Source: Blastocatellia bacterium UBA7656 (GTDB lineage: Bacteria > Acidobacteriota > Blastocatellia > UBA7656). From it: a stretch of 64,000 bases of DNA. Shown here one piece after another: positions 8,068 to 17,482 of this stretch. The position numbers and the translations under genes were made by a program. The notes under the pieces were generated by a model, which made no database searches, had not been told where the DNA came from, and saw only the letters and a list, made by a program, of their open reading frames with translations. The stretch spans positions 19,781 through 83,780 of the forward strand of contig DLHY01000021.1 of assembly GCA_002483445.1 (NCBI GenBank), written 5' to 3'. Position 1 is the stretch's first letter. Every line of letters starts with the position of its first letter.

Positions 8068-9249
8068 TCATGCAGGCGCGAGCCTGGGCATCGTCCGAAT
8101 CTTTACCGCGCGGCTGACGATCAAACAACTCAGCGCGAATACGGCCAGGAAAATGAATCCCCATGTGAATCCGCCCGTCGCCTGCCTGATCGCTCCCAAA
8201 ACGAGCGGCGGGAAAAATCCGCCCAAACCGCCTGCCGCGCCCACAAGTCCTGTGACGCTTCCGACCGATTGCGGAAAGTATTCAGGCACGAGTTTGAACA
8301 CCGCGCCATTGCCAAGCCCTATGGCCGCAGCCATGCCGAGCGCGCCAATGGTGAAGGTACTCATCAAAGGACACGCCATAAAAATCGCCATCGCTGCCGT
8401 TATTGGAAACACCCAGACGAGAATTTTTTTCCCGCCTATTCGGTCAGCAAGCATTCCTCCGACAGGCCGCATCAAGGTCGCCAGCACGACGAAACCCGCC
8501 GTGCGCATCCCTGCGTCCTGCGGCGTGAGCTTGAACATATCAGTTAAAAACGTCGGCAGGTAAATACTCATCGCAACGAATCCGCCGAAGGTGAGAAAGT
8601 AATAAAGGCTCAACACCCAACTCATCTTGTCACTCAGAGGCCGCAGCATCTCTTTGACAGTTTTTGCAGGAGCGCGGCGCGGCGCATTTTCAGCTTTCAT
8701 CACGAACACCACGAGCCACACCGAAAGTATCAACCCGAATGTCCAGAAGCCCCATCGAAAACCCAGCGCGCCTGCAAGCAATGGCGAGCCGAACGCCGCG
8801 AGCGATTGACCGATATTTCCCGCGCCGTAAATGCCGAGCGCGGTTCCCTGCCGTCGAGCCTCGTACCAACCGCTCACGAATCCGACGCCTACGGAAAAAC
8901 TCGCCAGCGCGATCCCGATGAAGAATCCGCACGCAAGCAACTGCCAGTACTCGCTCACCCAGCCCATCAGAATTGATGGCACGATTGAACAGGCCATCAC
9001 TATTGAAAATATTATCCGCCCTCCATAACGATCCGTGAGCATCCCTAGAGGTATGCGCCCCAGGCTTCCAAGTAAAACAGGAATCGCAATGGCGATGCTC
9101 ACCTGGAGGGGATCGAGGTTGAGATTTTTTTTCAGTATGGGCATCATCGCCGATACCGAGCCGAAAACCGCAAAGCAGAAGGCAAAAGCTCCTGTGCCTA
9201 GCGCGAGTTGCAAACGGTTGCCTGACGGTTGAGTATTATTGCTGTCCAT
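8068..9249 (-). CDS. narK: Nitrate/nitrite MFS transporter
   Basis: A 393-residue, twelve-helix major facilitator of the NNP family. The MFS loop motif appears as LGRIPLGMLTDRYGGR, and NNP-type Gly-rich signatures are visible (AGNIGQSLAAFGSP in the first half, GAAGGLGGFFPP in the second). It should import nitrate or exchange nitrate for nitrite. The start at 9249 (MDSNN) is favoured: it has GGAGAAG eight bases upstream and lies one base after the stop of the previous gene. An upstream ATG at 9294 would overlap that gene. It belongs to the nitrate reductase operon. Confidence 0.9.
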   Translation of the reverse strand: MDSNNTQPSGNRLQLALGTGAFAFCFAVFGSVSAMMPILKKNLNLDPLQVSIAIAIPVLLGSLGRIPLGMLTDRYGGRIIFSIVMACSIVPSILMGWVSEYWQLLACGFFIGIALASFSVGVGFVSGWYEARRQGTALGIYGAGNIGQSLAAFGSPLLAGALGFRWGFWTFGLILSVWLVVFVMKAENAPRRAPAKTVKEMLRPLSDKMSWVLSLYYFLTFGGFVAMSIYLPTFLTDMFKLTPQDAGMRTAGFVVLATLMRPVGGMLADRIGGKKILVWVFPITAAMAIFMACPLMSTFTIGALGMAAAIGLGNGAVFKLVPEYFPQSVGSVTGLVGAAGGLGGFFPPLVLGAIRQATGGFTWGFIFLAVFALSCLIVSRAVKIRTMPRLAPA

Positions 9250-9250
9250 A

Positions 9251-9475
9251 TTATTTCTTCTCCATCGCATAGAGATAACGGAGCAATCCGACATTGAGCA
9301 AAAAACAAATCAGACTTGCCAGCGCGGCAGGAAGAATGATCGATTCATCGCCGCCGAGATACGCATTCATCGTGGCCGTGAGCAGCCAGAGTTGAAGCAC
9401 GACGATCACAAGCACTATGCACAAAATGCCGTAAACGATAGTCGTCTTCTGTTCGCGAGTGAATGGCTTTTTCAT
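9251..9475 (-). CDS. Small two-helix membrane protein in nitrate operon
   Basis: A 74-residue protein with two transmembrane helices (about 12-35 and 45-68) joined by an acidic loop (YLGGDESI), with charged ends. It overlaps the Rieske gene by four bases (ATGA) and abuts narK, so it is translated within the operon. It may be a small assembly or stabilising subunit of the membrane electron-transfer module. I recognise no characterised family and the role is inferred only from position. Confidence 0.7.
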   Translation of the reverse strand: MKKPFTREQKTTIVYGILCIVLVIVVLQLWLLTATMNAYLGGDESIILPAALASLICFLLNVGLLRYLYAMEKK

Positions 9476-10011
9476 ACCATCCTCTTCTCGACGCCTGTGG
9501 CGTAAATCGCGCCTTGTCGAATTTCGAGCTTGATGCGATCAAGCCCTCGGCGCGGCGGCCCTGCTACGGGCTGGCCCGTTTTCAAATCAAATATTCCCTG
9601 ATGGCAGGGGCAAAGAAATCGATTTTGTTCCACTTCCGGCACCACCGCGCACGAAAGATGAGTGCATTCCTGACTGAAGGCGACGAAAGCGGTTTCACTC
9701 GTTCTAACCAGCACGCAGCGACGATGTTCTTCAGGGTATGAAAAGGTCAACGATCCGCCGACAGAGATTTCATCCTTACCAGCTATTCTTTCGATGAGCG
9801 GCTCGCCTCGACGGGCGCGAAAGAAGTTTTGAAACACGATCCAGAACTGGCCCGCGACGAAAGCGAAACTCGTCAGCACCATGAACTTCGTGAAATCTCT
9901 TCGCGCTATAAAATTATCCTCCGGCCAGTCGACGGGAAAATCCTTTCGCCATCGGGGCTGCTCCGCGTCAGGCTTCCCGTCTGGCGTTGTCGTTATCTGC
10001 TCGCTGCTCAT
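9472..10011 (-). CDS. Membrane-anchored Rieske [2Fe-2S] protein
   Basis: A 179-residue protein with one N-terminal membrane anchor (about 40-62) and a Rieske domain. The cluster ligands are visible: CTHLSC (Cys116, His118, with Cys121) and CPCH (Cys134, Cys136, His137). Cys121 and Cys136 would form the usual disulfide. In this operon it probably moves electrons between the quinone-side membrane subunit and the ferredoxin or nitrate reductase. Rieske proteins normally pair with cytochrome b, and a cytochrome b-like gene starts the operon. Translation of the next gene is coupled by a four-base overlap. Confidence 0.9.
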   Translation of the reverse strand: MSSEQITTTPDGKPDAEQPRWRKDFPVDWPEDNFIARRDFTKFMVLTSFAFVAGQFWIVFQNFFRARRGEPLIERIAGKDEISVGGSLTFSYPEEHRRCVLVRTSETAFVAFSQECTHLSCAVVPEVEQNRFLCPCHQGIFDLKTGQPVAGPPRRGLDRIKLEIRQGAIYATGVEKRMV

Positions 10012-10145
10012 GAATTCGTCGCCTCCTTTGAAATAGATATTAGATGATTGATGTTAGATGTTAGTGAAGAAGGGCTGCGCGCCCGTGTAGCCCTCCACCG
10101 TTAGGGTGTTGTCACTGACAGTATGAAAAACTCCTCTACTGACAT
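10012..10145. repeat. Intergenic ATGTTAG-type repeats, in inverted copies
   Basis: A (G)ATGTTAG run lies near 10,040-10,062 and its reverse complement CTAACATC near 10,142-10,170, the latter spilling into the 3' end of the ferredoxin gene. A GC-rich palindrome (GGGCTGCGCGCCC) lies between them. No gene was seen. Confidence 0.6.
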
Positions 10146-10787
10146 CTAACCTCGAACATCTAACATCTCATCGAGAATCATCAACGTTATATCTTTCCCC
10201 ATGCTTCGCTCGTCCATCGCCGCCGTCACATCGATGTAAGCGGCGCGTCCCGTCTTAGGGATCATTATATGTACTTTGGTCGCGATGATCTGCCGTCCGA
10301 ATTTGAATTGATTTATGGGAGTCGAGCGCGGGCGCAGTCGTTCTATTTCTTCCATCGTGCCGAAGAAAAGCGCCTGACTCGGACAGACCGTCGCGCACAT
10401 GGGCTTCTTTCCTACGGAAGTGCGGTCATAGCACATATCGCATTTCATCATCAGCTTCAATTCCGTCTCCATCTCAGGCACGCCGAAAGGACAGGCCAAA
10501 ACGCAATTGTTGCAGGCGATGCAACGCGGCTTGCGGGCGGTCTGCACCACTCCGTCTTCAGTTCGTTTGATCGCATCAGCAGGGCAAACCTCGGCGCAGG
10601 TCGGCGCTTCGCAGTGCATACAAACGACGGGAACGGTCTGAACGGAATGAGCGCGGTCGACGTATTCGAGATGAATCATCGGATGGCCCTTGTGCGTATC
10701 GCATTCGCTGCAAGCCTGTACGCAAGCCTGACACCCGATGCAGCGATTTGGGTCGATGAAAAATTGATTGTGTCGCGGAACGGCCAT
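10146..10787 (-). CDS. Four-cluster 4Fe-4S ferredoxin subunit (NrfC/DmsB-like)
   Basis: A 213-residue protein with four cysteine groups: CIGCQACVQAC near residue 17, CMHCEAPTCAEVC near 56, CIACNNCVLAC near 88 and CDMC...CATVC near 115-135. This arrangement of about sixteen cysteines is the electron-transfer subunit of complex iron-sulfur molybdoenzymes. It has no signal peptide, so it should sit on the cytoplasmic side unless carried by a partner. It follows the nitrate reductase gene after a repeat-filled gap and is the likely wire between Rieske/cytochrome b and the catalytic subunit. Confidence 0.9.
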   Translation of the reverse strand: MAVPRHNQFFIDPNRCIGCQACVQACSECDTHKGHPMIHLEYVDRAHSVQTVPVVCMHCEAPTCAEVCPADAIKRTEDGVVQTARKPRCIACNNCVLACPFGVPEMETELKLMMKCDMCYDRTSVGKKPMCATVCPSQALFFGTMEEIERLRPRSTPINQFKFGRQIIATKVHIMIPKTGRAAYIDVTAAMDERSMGKDITLMILDEMLDVRG

Positions 10788-10803
10788 CTACTCCTCAAAA
10801 AAT

Positions 10804-10881
10804 GTACAGTAGGCTGCCAGCCTGCTGCTTCCTCAATTTTCATGCTTTCAGGGTGTCAACAGGCTGGCAGCCTGTTGTACA
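10804..10881. repeat. Inverted pair of a 25-base palindromic element (REP-like)
   Basis: TGTACA..AGGCTGCCAGCCTG (10,804-10,828) recurs in reverse complement at 10,857-10,881 with about three mismatches over 25 bases. Each copy is itself a near palindrome around AGGCTG-CAGCCT. The arrangement resembles a bacterial interspersed mosaic element between two operon genes. Confidence 0.75.
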
Positions 10882-10895
10882 TCCACGGCTCCTCT

Positions 10896-10938
10896 GAAAT
10901 CTGGTAGCGCAATCTTTCAGATTGCGCTACCAGATTTC
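10896..10938. terminator. 20-bp perfect hairpin directly after the nitrate reductase stop codon
   Basis: Bases 10,896-10,915 are perfectly complementary to 10,919-10,938, with a three-base TTC loop. The stem starts immediately next to the stop codon of the catalytic subunit (10,939-10,941). There is no T-tract. The structure could protect the 3' end of the upstream message, attenuate readthrough into the ferredoxin gene, or be a REP-type mobile palindrome. Confidence 0.6.
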
Positions 10939-13146
10939 TCAGTCGGTCTTGCTCACTCTCACTGCGCAGACTTTGTATTCGGGAATTTTCGAAATCGGGT
11001 CCTGCGCTGAAATCGTCAACAGGTTCGCGCTCTGATTTCCCGCCCAGTGATACGGAATGAAAACGGTGTCGGGGCGAATCGTCGCCACAACATGCGCGCG
11101 CAGAGTCACTCGCCCGCGACGCGATTCCACCGTCACCCAATCGCCATCCTCCACGCCTAGTTTTTCCGCCAGACGCGGGTGCATCTCGACTTTCGGTTCA
11201 GGATATTGATCGATGAGCGGGCCTATCCTTCGCGTCTGCGTACCCGAAAGAAAATGGCTCACGACGCGACCGGTCGTCAGTATGATCGGATACTCTTGAT
11301 CAACGTCTTCCGCAGGCGGCGCATACTGAGCGACATTGAATCGCGCTTTGCCGTCCGCGAAATAAAAACGGCCTGCGCCTTTCGCTATTGGGTTCCACGA
11401 ACCCTTTTCAAAAAGTCGCTCAGTGCCGGGATCATCATCGCTCACACAGGGCCAGAAGACTCCCTGTTGTCGCTCGATTTTTTCGTAGGTGATGCCTGAA
11501 TAATCGGCTATGCCGCCGCGCGAGGCGACGCGAAGCTCTTTGAAAATTTCTCGCGGCTCACTGAAAGTGAACCCGCGCTCGCGGCCCAGAGCTTTTGCTA
11601 CGTCCTGAATGATTCGCCAGTCCTGACGCGCATCGCCGGGAGGATCGACCGCTTTGTTGATCTTGATGACGCGGCCTTCGATCTGAGTAACTACGCCTTC
11701 GTCTTCTTCGTGAAGAGAACCGGGCAGCACGATGTCCGCGTGATGAGCCGTCTCGCTGAGGAAGAAATCTATAGCGACGTAGAACTCAAGTTTTTCGAGA
11801 GCGCGCGTGACGAACTTACTGTCTGGAAGAGAGACTTTCGGATTGAAACATATCGAAAGCAGTCCGCGAATCTCGCCGCGATCTATTTTGCGAAATATCT
11901 CATAAGCATCCACTCCTGCGCCGGGAAGCTCCGCAGCATCGACGCCCCATACTCCCGCGACATAAGCGCGATGCTCAGGATTCGAGATGTCGCGGCCTCC
12001 AGGCAACTGATCGCATTTCTGACCGTGTTCGCGTCCGCCCTGACCGTTGCCCTGTCCGGTTATGGTCGCATAGCCGCACCCTTCACGACCTATGCGGCCC
12101 GATGCCAGCACGAGGTTGATCGCGCCTAAAACGTTTTGAACTCCGTGCGAGTGGTGCTCTATGCCGCGAGCGTGAAGCAGAAAACTCGTCCGCGCTTCTC
12201 CCCACCACTCGGCAGCCTGACGAATGGCTTTTTCCGAGATGCCCGTGACTTCAGCCGTCCGTTTTGGATTCCACTCTCTTACCTGCTCGGCCACCGAGTC
12301 GAATCCGACTGTTTCCTGTTCGATGAACTGGTGATCGAGCAAATTGTGTTCGATCATCAGGTGAAGGATTCCGTTGAAGAGCGCAACGTCGCGGCCCGGT
12401 TTTACAGGCAGAAACAAATCGCACGTCCGAGCAATGGGAGTGATGCGCGGATCGATTACGATTATCCGGGCGCCATTCTCGCGAGCCTGCCAGACATAAT
12501 TTGTAGTGATGGGCGCGCACTCGGCGACGTTTGCTCCGGCAATCAAAACGACTTCCGATTTGAGAATGTCCGACCACGGATTGGCAGCGCGGTCTATGCC
12601 GAAAGCTTTTTTGTTGCCCGCAGCCGCGCTCACCATGCAAAGCCTGCCGTTGTAATCGATGTTGGCGGTCTTCAAACACAGGCGGGCGAACTTGCCCATC
12701 AGATAAGTTTTTTCTGTCGTGAGGCTCGCGCCGCTCAACACCCCGAAAGCATCATTGCCAAACTCAGATTGAATGCGTTTGATCTCCGCCGCGACGCGCT
12801 CGACTGCCTTTTGATATGTGACAGAGCGGAAACCGCCCTCTGATTTTTTATCGCGCTCGTAAGCCGAAAGCAGGCGATCAGGATGAGAGCCTTGCAGATA
12901 ACGCTTGACTCCCTTGGGGCAGAGCATACCGCGATTGAAAGGAAAATCTTCGCGCGGCTCGAAGCCGATGACCTGATTATCTTTGACCTTGAGTTGAATG
13001 CCGCACTGCTGACCGCAGAAGCAGCAATGAGTTTGAACCAATCGATCAGGCTCTATGCCCGTTTCGAGTCGCACGCCGCTCGAATAAGCCAGATGCGGCC
13101 CGAAGCGTTCGATAATGTCTTGCTCCAGATCCGGTATTGTAGCCAT
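10939..13146 (-). CDS. Molybdopterin nitrate reductase catalytic subunit, assimilatory (Nas/Nar B) type
   Basis: A 735-residue bis-MGD oxidoreductase. The N-terminal 4Fe-4S site is Cys41, Cys44, Cys48 and Cys76 (within THCCFCGQQCG and GMLCPKG). Cys170 in NIDYNGRLCMVSAA is the expected Mo ligand of Nas/Nap-type enzymes. The C-terminal molydopterin dinucleotide-binding domain begins near 620 (LTTGRVVSHFLSGT). There is no Tat signal, so it is cytoplasmic. Assimilatory enzymes usually take electrons from ferredoxin or NADH, but here the neighbours are a quinone-type membrane subunit, Rieske and four-cluster ferredoxin. No nitrite reductase is present in the window. Oxidation of nitrite or reduction of another oxyanion cannot be excluded. 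Confidence 0.85.
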   Translation of the reverse strand: MATIPDLEQDIIERFGPHLAYSSGVRLETGIEPDRLVQTHCCFCGQQCGIQLKVKDNQVIGFEPREDFPFNRGMLCPKGVKRYLQGSHPDRLLSAYERDKKSEGGFRSVTYQKAVERVAAEIKRIQSEFGNDAFGVLSGASLTTEKTYLMGKFARLCLKTANIDYNGRLCMVSAAAGNKKAFGIDRAANPWSDILKSEVVLIAGANVAECAPITTNYVWQARENGARIIVIDPRITPIARTCDLFLPVKPGRDVALFNGILHLMIEHNLLDHQFIEQETVGFDSVAEQVREWNPKRTAEVTGISEKAIRQAAEWWGEARTSFLLHARGIEHHSHGVQNVLGAINLVLASGRIGREGCGYATITGQGNGQGGREHGQKCDQLPGGRDISNPEHRAYVAGVWGVDAAELPGAGVDAYEIFRKIDRGEIRGLLSICFNPKVSLPDSKFVTRALEKLEFYVAIDFFLSETAHHADIVLPGSLHEEDEGVVTQIEGRVIKINKAVDPPGDARQDWRIIQDVAKALGRERGFTFSEPREIFKELRVASRGGIADYSGITYEKIERQQGVFWPCVSDDDPGTERLFEKGSWNPIAKGAGRFYFADGKARFNVAQYAPPAEDVDQEYPIILTTGRVVSHFLSGTQTRRIGPLIDQYPEPKVEMHPRLAEKLGVEDGDWVTVESRRGRVTLRAHVVATIRPDTVFIPYHWAGNQSANLLTISAQDPISKIPEYKVCAVRVSKTD

Positions 13147-13148
13147 AG

Positions 13149-13233
13149 CAGTTTTCAGTTTTCAGTTTTCAGTTTTCAGAATAATTTGCGCCATCACATC
13201 TTCACCCTATCTCCCACACACCTCTTCACCTCT

Positions 13234-13252
<19 letters not shown>
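13149..13252. repeat. Heptamer (CAGTTTT) and octamer (CACCTCTT) tandem repeats
   Basis: Bases 13,149-13,179 are about 4.4 copies of CAGTTTT. Bases 13,219-13,252 are four copies of CACCTCTT, and these run into the neighbouring gene, supplying its last codons (EEVKR) and its stop. Confidence 0.85.
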
Positions 13253-14277
<1,025 letters not shown>

Positions 14278-14652
14278 ACTCGTCAGACAGTCAACTCACT
14301 TCGAATAAAGTCAGTGCAAGAGTCGCGCCAGATCATGCGCCCGACGAAGAATTGAATTCAGGAATGAAATGACGCGCTCTATTTTATTTGTTTTCGAGGC
14401 GGGCGCTTTCGGAAGATTGTTTTTGAAACACCCCGAAACAAAGTTGAAGCGGATCATTGGAAATGTCCTATGGGTAACTTTTCGCAGAGGGTGCGAGGAA
14501 TTGCCCAGTTTGATCGACACATCTATCGGGCGAGCAGTAAAGATACATAGAAACTGATGATTTCCGAGTATATGTAAATGGTTGACGGAGTGCAAACTAG
14601 GCCATTTCAATCATGAAAATGCTTGTGACATTTTTGTGAAAGGAGACCTAGT
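14278..14652. other. Divergent intergenic region between nitrate operon and transposase
   Basis: About 375 bases with no convincing gene. It must hold the promoter of the nitrate operon (leftward) and the left end of the insertion element (rightward). I searched for inverted repeats matching the sequence right of 15,807 and found none. A ribosome site, AAGGAGA, lies at the right end. Confidence 0.5.
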
Positions 14653-15807
14653 ATGCACATTGCAGAGATTATAAAGCAGTTCCGTATTGTCTTAACCAGT
14701 AAGTTGAGCGGTCGGGAAGATCGTTCTGAGTTCATTGAAGTAACCTTGATTCTCCTGGTGGGATTACTTTGCGGTTTGTTCAATCCCTTTCAGGTTGCCC
14801 AGCAGTTAGGCATCTCTCCAAAGAATCTCTATTCAACCCTCAGAGAACTGGATGCTCGACAGTGGCGAGAGTTGTTGGAAAAGATGATACTGGAGAAAGC
14901 AATTCAGGAGTTGAACAACTACAAATCGGCTTCTGCTTCGACGCGCTCTCGGCTTGAGGCTTCCTTGAGCGTAGATGACACACTGGTCAAGCGGCTTGGA
15001 GAAGTTCTCTCTTATGTTTGGGCTTGGTACAGCGGGCAGGTCAAAGAGGTGCGTCGAGGGCAAGACCTGCTTGGCATAGCGTTGAAGATCCATGGGAGAA
15101 TCTTGTCCTTGAGTTTGGTTTGGGTCAGCAAGCAGGGACGAGGCTCAAACACCAAACCAGCAGTCTTGCTGCGAGAAATGAAGCGATTGAAGGAGTTATT
15201 TGGGAAAGCGGGAGTAGATATAACGGGTCTTCCAATAAGCTTTGATTCTTGGTGGGCAAGCAGTCCTGTCAGTGAGCAATTGGCTGAGGAGGGATTCAAA
15301 AAGCAGGTCATCTGCGCCAAAGCAAACCTAGTCTTTGAGACCAAAGAAGGAAGAAAGAAACTCCCCCTTCATCGAAAAGATATAGAGTTGAAAGAAGGGT
15401 GGGGACATAGTGAGCCAGCCAAGAGAGTGAGAGCAAAAAGTCCAACATTTGGAGAAGTGGCCTTGATCTTCTTTCATCGAGCGAGGACTAAGGCCTACGG
15501 GCTGATCGCGCCACAGCGATTGATGAGAACAGGCGAGGCGCTGAGAGTATGGAAGAATCATCAGGCGGTAGAGACATTTTGGAAGCGGATGAAGAGATGG
15601 CTGGGATTGGGACAGATGCAGATGAGGGGACGATTTGGAGCCTGGGCGGAGTTGACCTTGAGGGTGATGGCATACTTGCTTGCACAAGAGATGATGACCG
15701 AGGAAGTGAGTACAATCTTTCAACTCACTCAACGGCTGAGGCGGGAAAGCACATTTGCAGAGTTAGTCGATGAGCATTTTCACACTGACCTGCCTACATT
15801 GTGCTGA
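14653..15807 (+). CDS. DDE transposase, IS4/IS701-like
   Basis: A 384-residue transposase that appears intact. An N-terminal helix-turn-helix-like segment (FQVAQQLGISPKNLYSTLREL, near 48-68) is followed by a DDE core: Asp in LSVDDTLVK, Asp in ISFDSWW and Glu in HQAVETFWKRMKRWLG. The final region with FGAWAELTLRVMAYLLAQ fits IS4-superfamily enzymes. The ATG at 14,653 has AAGGAGA upstream. Codon use is less GC-rich than the neighbours, fitting mobile DNA. No terminal inverted repeats or target duplication were found by eye, so the element boundaries are unknown and it may be an end-deleted copy. Confidence 0.8.
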   Translation: MHIAEIIKQFRIVLTSKLSGREDRSEFIEVTLILLVGLLCGLFNPFQVAQQLGISPKNLYSTLRELDARQWRELLEKMILEKAIQELNNYKSASASTRSRLEASLSVDDTLVKRLGEVLSYVWAWYSGQVKEVRRGQDLLGIALKIHGRILSLSLVWVSKQGRGSNTKPAVLLREMKRLKELFGKAGVDITGLPISFDSWWASSPVSEQLAEEGFKKQVICAKANLVFETKEGRKKLPLHRKDIELKEGWGHSEPAKRVRAKSPTFGEVALIFFHRARTKAYGLIAPQRLMRTGEALRVWKNHQAVETFWKRMKRWLGLGQMQMRGRFGAWAELTLRVMAYLLAQEMMTEEVSTIFQLTQRLRRESTFAELVDEHFHTDLPTLC

Positions 15808-15902
15808 ACGAGGAGATTTTAAGCTGATTTGGAAAAGATCAGAGAAAGAATTCTTTCGCCCTTCGTTTCCCGTCAGCGTCGCTCTGGCAGAGGCAAACTT
15901 CA

Positions 15903-16376
15903 TCAGGAATGCGTTTGATCTGAGCGCCATTCGCCTTCAGGCGCACCCAGTTCGGCCAGTTTCGCTCGCATCTCCTTCAGGCATCTTTCCTCGCAATCAT
16001 CCACCGGTTGATCGAAGCCGTGCCGGTGCAGGATTCTTATGCTTAACGCCACCTCTGTGCGAAATTTCCGTTTGGGCGTCGAGTGAAAAGAATGATCGTA
16101 AGGATCGATCTCATAACGCGAAGCTCGTTCCTCACGAGGCCTGATCCACTCGGCCACTTGCCTGAGATCGTCGAACGTCTGGCGGCAGTACTCGCATCCC
16201 GGAACAGCCTGACCGCCCTCGTGGTCGTTCGTGCCGCTCAACATCAACTCGAACCCGACCTTTTCCTTCTTCCCCTTTACCATAAGATACTCCGGCCAGA
16301 CCTCGTAACAGACGCGATGCTTCTGTATAAGGGACCTTAATCGATTCATGGCTTCTTCAGATTCCTTTTCGCTCAT
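15903..16376 (-). CDS. Unrecognised protein at the end of the metal-stress cluster
   Basis: A 157-residue, charged, apparently cytoplasmic protein without signal or membrane helix. A CEYC pair sits in AVPGCEYCRQTFDDLRQVAEW near the middle, and a second Cys pair in DDCEERC near residue 130. Histidines cluster around DPYDHSFHS. These could hold a metal, but the family is unknown to me. The ATG at 16,376 has GGAGG six bases upstream. It is 25 bases after the gene before it and is the last member of an eleven-gene run on this strand. Confidence 0.65.
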   Translation of the reverse strand: MSEKESEEAMNRLRSLIQKHRVCYEVWPEYLMVKGKKEKVGFELMLSGTNDHEGGQAVPGCEYCRQTFDDLRQVAEWIRPREERASRYEIDPYDHSFHSTPKRKFRTEVALSIRILHRHGFDQPVDDCEERCLKEMRAKLAELGAPEGEWRSDQTHS

Positions 16377-16401
16377 GGCCTTCCTCCGGTTTGCTCTCAT
16401 C

Positions 16402-16842
16402 TCAAAGGAGTCGGTTCAACTCCGCCGTGTGTCTTGCAAGCTCACTTCCTCTCTTCTTTATTCGCTCAAGAGCATTGTGAGCGCAGTTTGTCCGAAACTC
16501 ATCAAGGTCAGCTTTTATCTGATCGAGGCTCAGGCTGAGATTGTCTATGAGATTTATGACCAGAGAAAGACGCCCCTCTGCGCCGTTCGACAATCGTCCG
16601 GGGCGAAACCCTTTTCCTCCGCGGCGCCTGTCTTCTCTGAACCACTCGATCTTTCCCCTCAGCCTTTCAAGGTGAGATATGCAACCCTCCGACTGCGGGC
16701 GCTCAGAGGTCGAGCAACAACACTTTCCCGACAGATGCGCGTCCGCATCGCCGCAATCGCATTGCGGCGGAATCCTATCCAGTTCCTGGTGTAGATTCTC
16801 AGCGTCGAAGTAAATATCCTGTAGTTCATGAAACACGCTCAT
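16402..16842 (-). CDS. CxCGDADAH-motif protein, paralogue 1
   Basis: A 146-residue protein without signal peptide. Residues 24-43 carry IPPQCDCGDADAHLSGKCCC, giving Cys28, Cys30, His36 and Cys41-43, flanked by two long amphipathic helices. The same motif at exactly the same residue numbers occurs in the gene at 18,426-18,920, two genes away. The motif looks like a compact metal site. I recognise no named family. A closing helix with KKRGSELARHTAELN is also shared in style with the paralogue. The gap to neighbours is about 25 bases on each side, so it is in the operon. Confidence 0.75.
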   Translation of the reverse strand: MSVFHELQDIYFDAENLHQELDRIPPQCDCGDADAHLSGKCCCSTSERPQSEGCISHLERLRGKIEWFREDRRRGGKGFRPGRLSNGAEGRLSLVINLIDNLSLSLDQIKADLDEFRTNCAHNALERIKKRGSELARHTAELNRLL

Positions 16843-16867
16843 GACTTTCTCCCTTCTCCATCACACC

Positions 16868-17455
16868 TCAAAAGTACGACCTACGACTCTCCAGTTCACG
16901 GGATATGATCCTGATCGTGTCACCCTCTGACACCAGCGGCAGCCCTATAGGATTGCACCCGCCGGAGACTTCGTTGATCAGAGTCGAGGGGAATTGCCTG
17001 CTGCACTTTTTGCAAATCATGTCGTCGCCTTCCTGGTAGTAGCCCTGCTTCGCCTCATAACAGACATCGCAGGCATCCAGAGCCGCACGGTATTTTCCGT
17101 CCGAGCTTTTGATAACAAAGAACCGGACTCTTCGGTTGTCCGACGCGGTGAAATCGAAGAACCTGGCATTGCCTGAGACATCAGATGACAGGATAAGAAT
17201 GTCTCCATCAGGAGATGCGGCAGCGTTGTGCGCTGATGGCAGATTCGTTATCGCTATCGGAGTGGCTGCCGGTCTGCCGTTGACGTCTCCCATAAGGGCA
17301 TAGACTATGATGGCAAGCAGCAGTGCTGCTATGACCGTCAGGACCACGGCAGTATTGTTTTTCTTCTGCGCAGGTTTTGTGAACTGCGCTCTCTTTTGCT
17401 CCCTCGCATTCGAGGATGAATGCGGTTTCATACTCGAATGATGTTTCCTCGACAT
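16868..17455 (-). CDS. DUF2318 membrane-anchored metal-binding protein
   Basis: A 195-residue protein with a basic N-terminus, one membrane helix (about 35-55) and an extracytoplasmic DUF2318 domain. The hallmarks are visible: FFVIKSSDGKYRAALDACDVCYEAKQ split over residues 112-137 (Cys129, Cys132), a second pair CKKC (148-151), and SGGCNPIGLP near residue 165. DUF2318 proteins occur with FTR1-type iron permeases and other periplasmic metal-handling genes. Here it lies in a copper-efflux-linked operon. The start at 17,455 follows GGGAGGA; a frame-compatible ATG 21 bases upstream lies before that ribosome site and was rejected. Confidence 0.8.
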   Translation of the reverse strand: MSRKHHSSMKPHSSSNAREQKRAQFTKPAQKKNNTAVVLTVIAALLLAIIVYALMGDVNGRPAATPIAITNLPSAHNAAASPDGDILILSSDVSGNARFFDFTASDNRRVRFFVIKSSDGKYRAALDACDVCYEAKQGYYQEGDDMICKKCSRQFPSTLINEVSGGCNPIGLPLVSEGDTIRIISRELESRRSYF

Positions 17456-17482
17456 GATGATTCCTCCCTGATCCATCCCGTC

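Noticed and set aside
14278..15902. Terminal inverted repeats of the transposon
   Set aside because: I compared both flanks in both orientations and found no match long enough to call; boundaries are left open.
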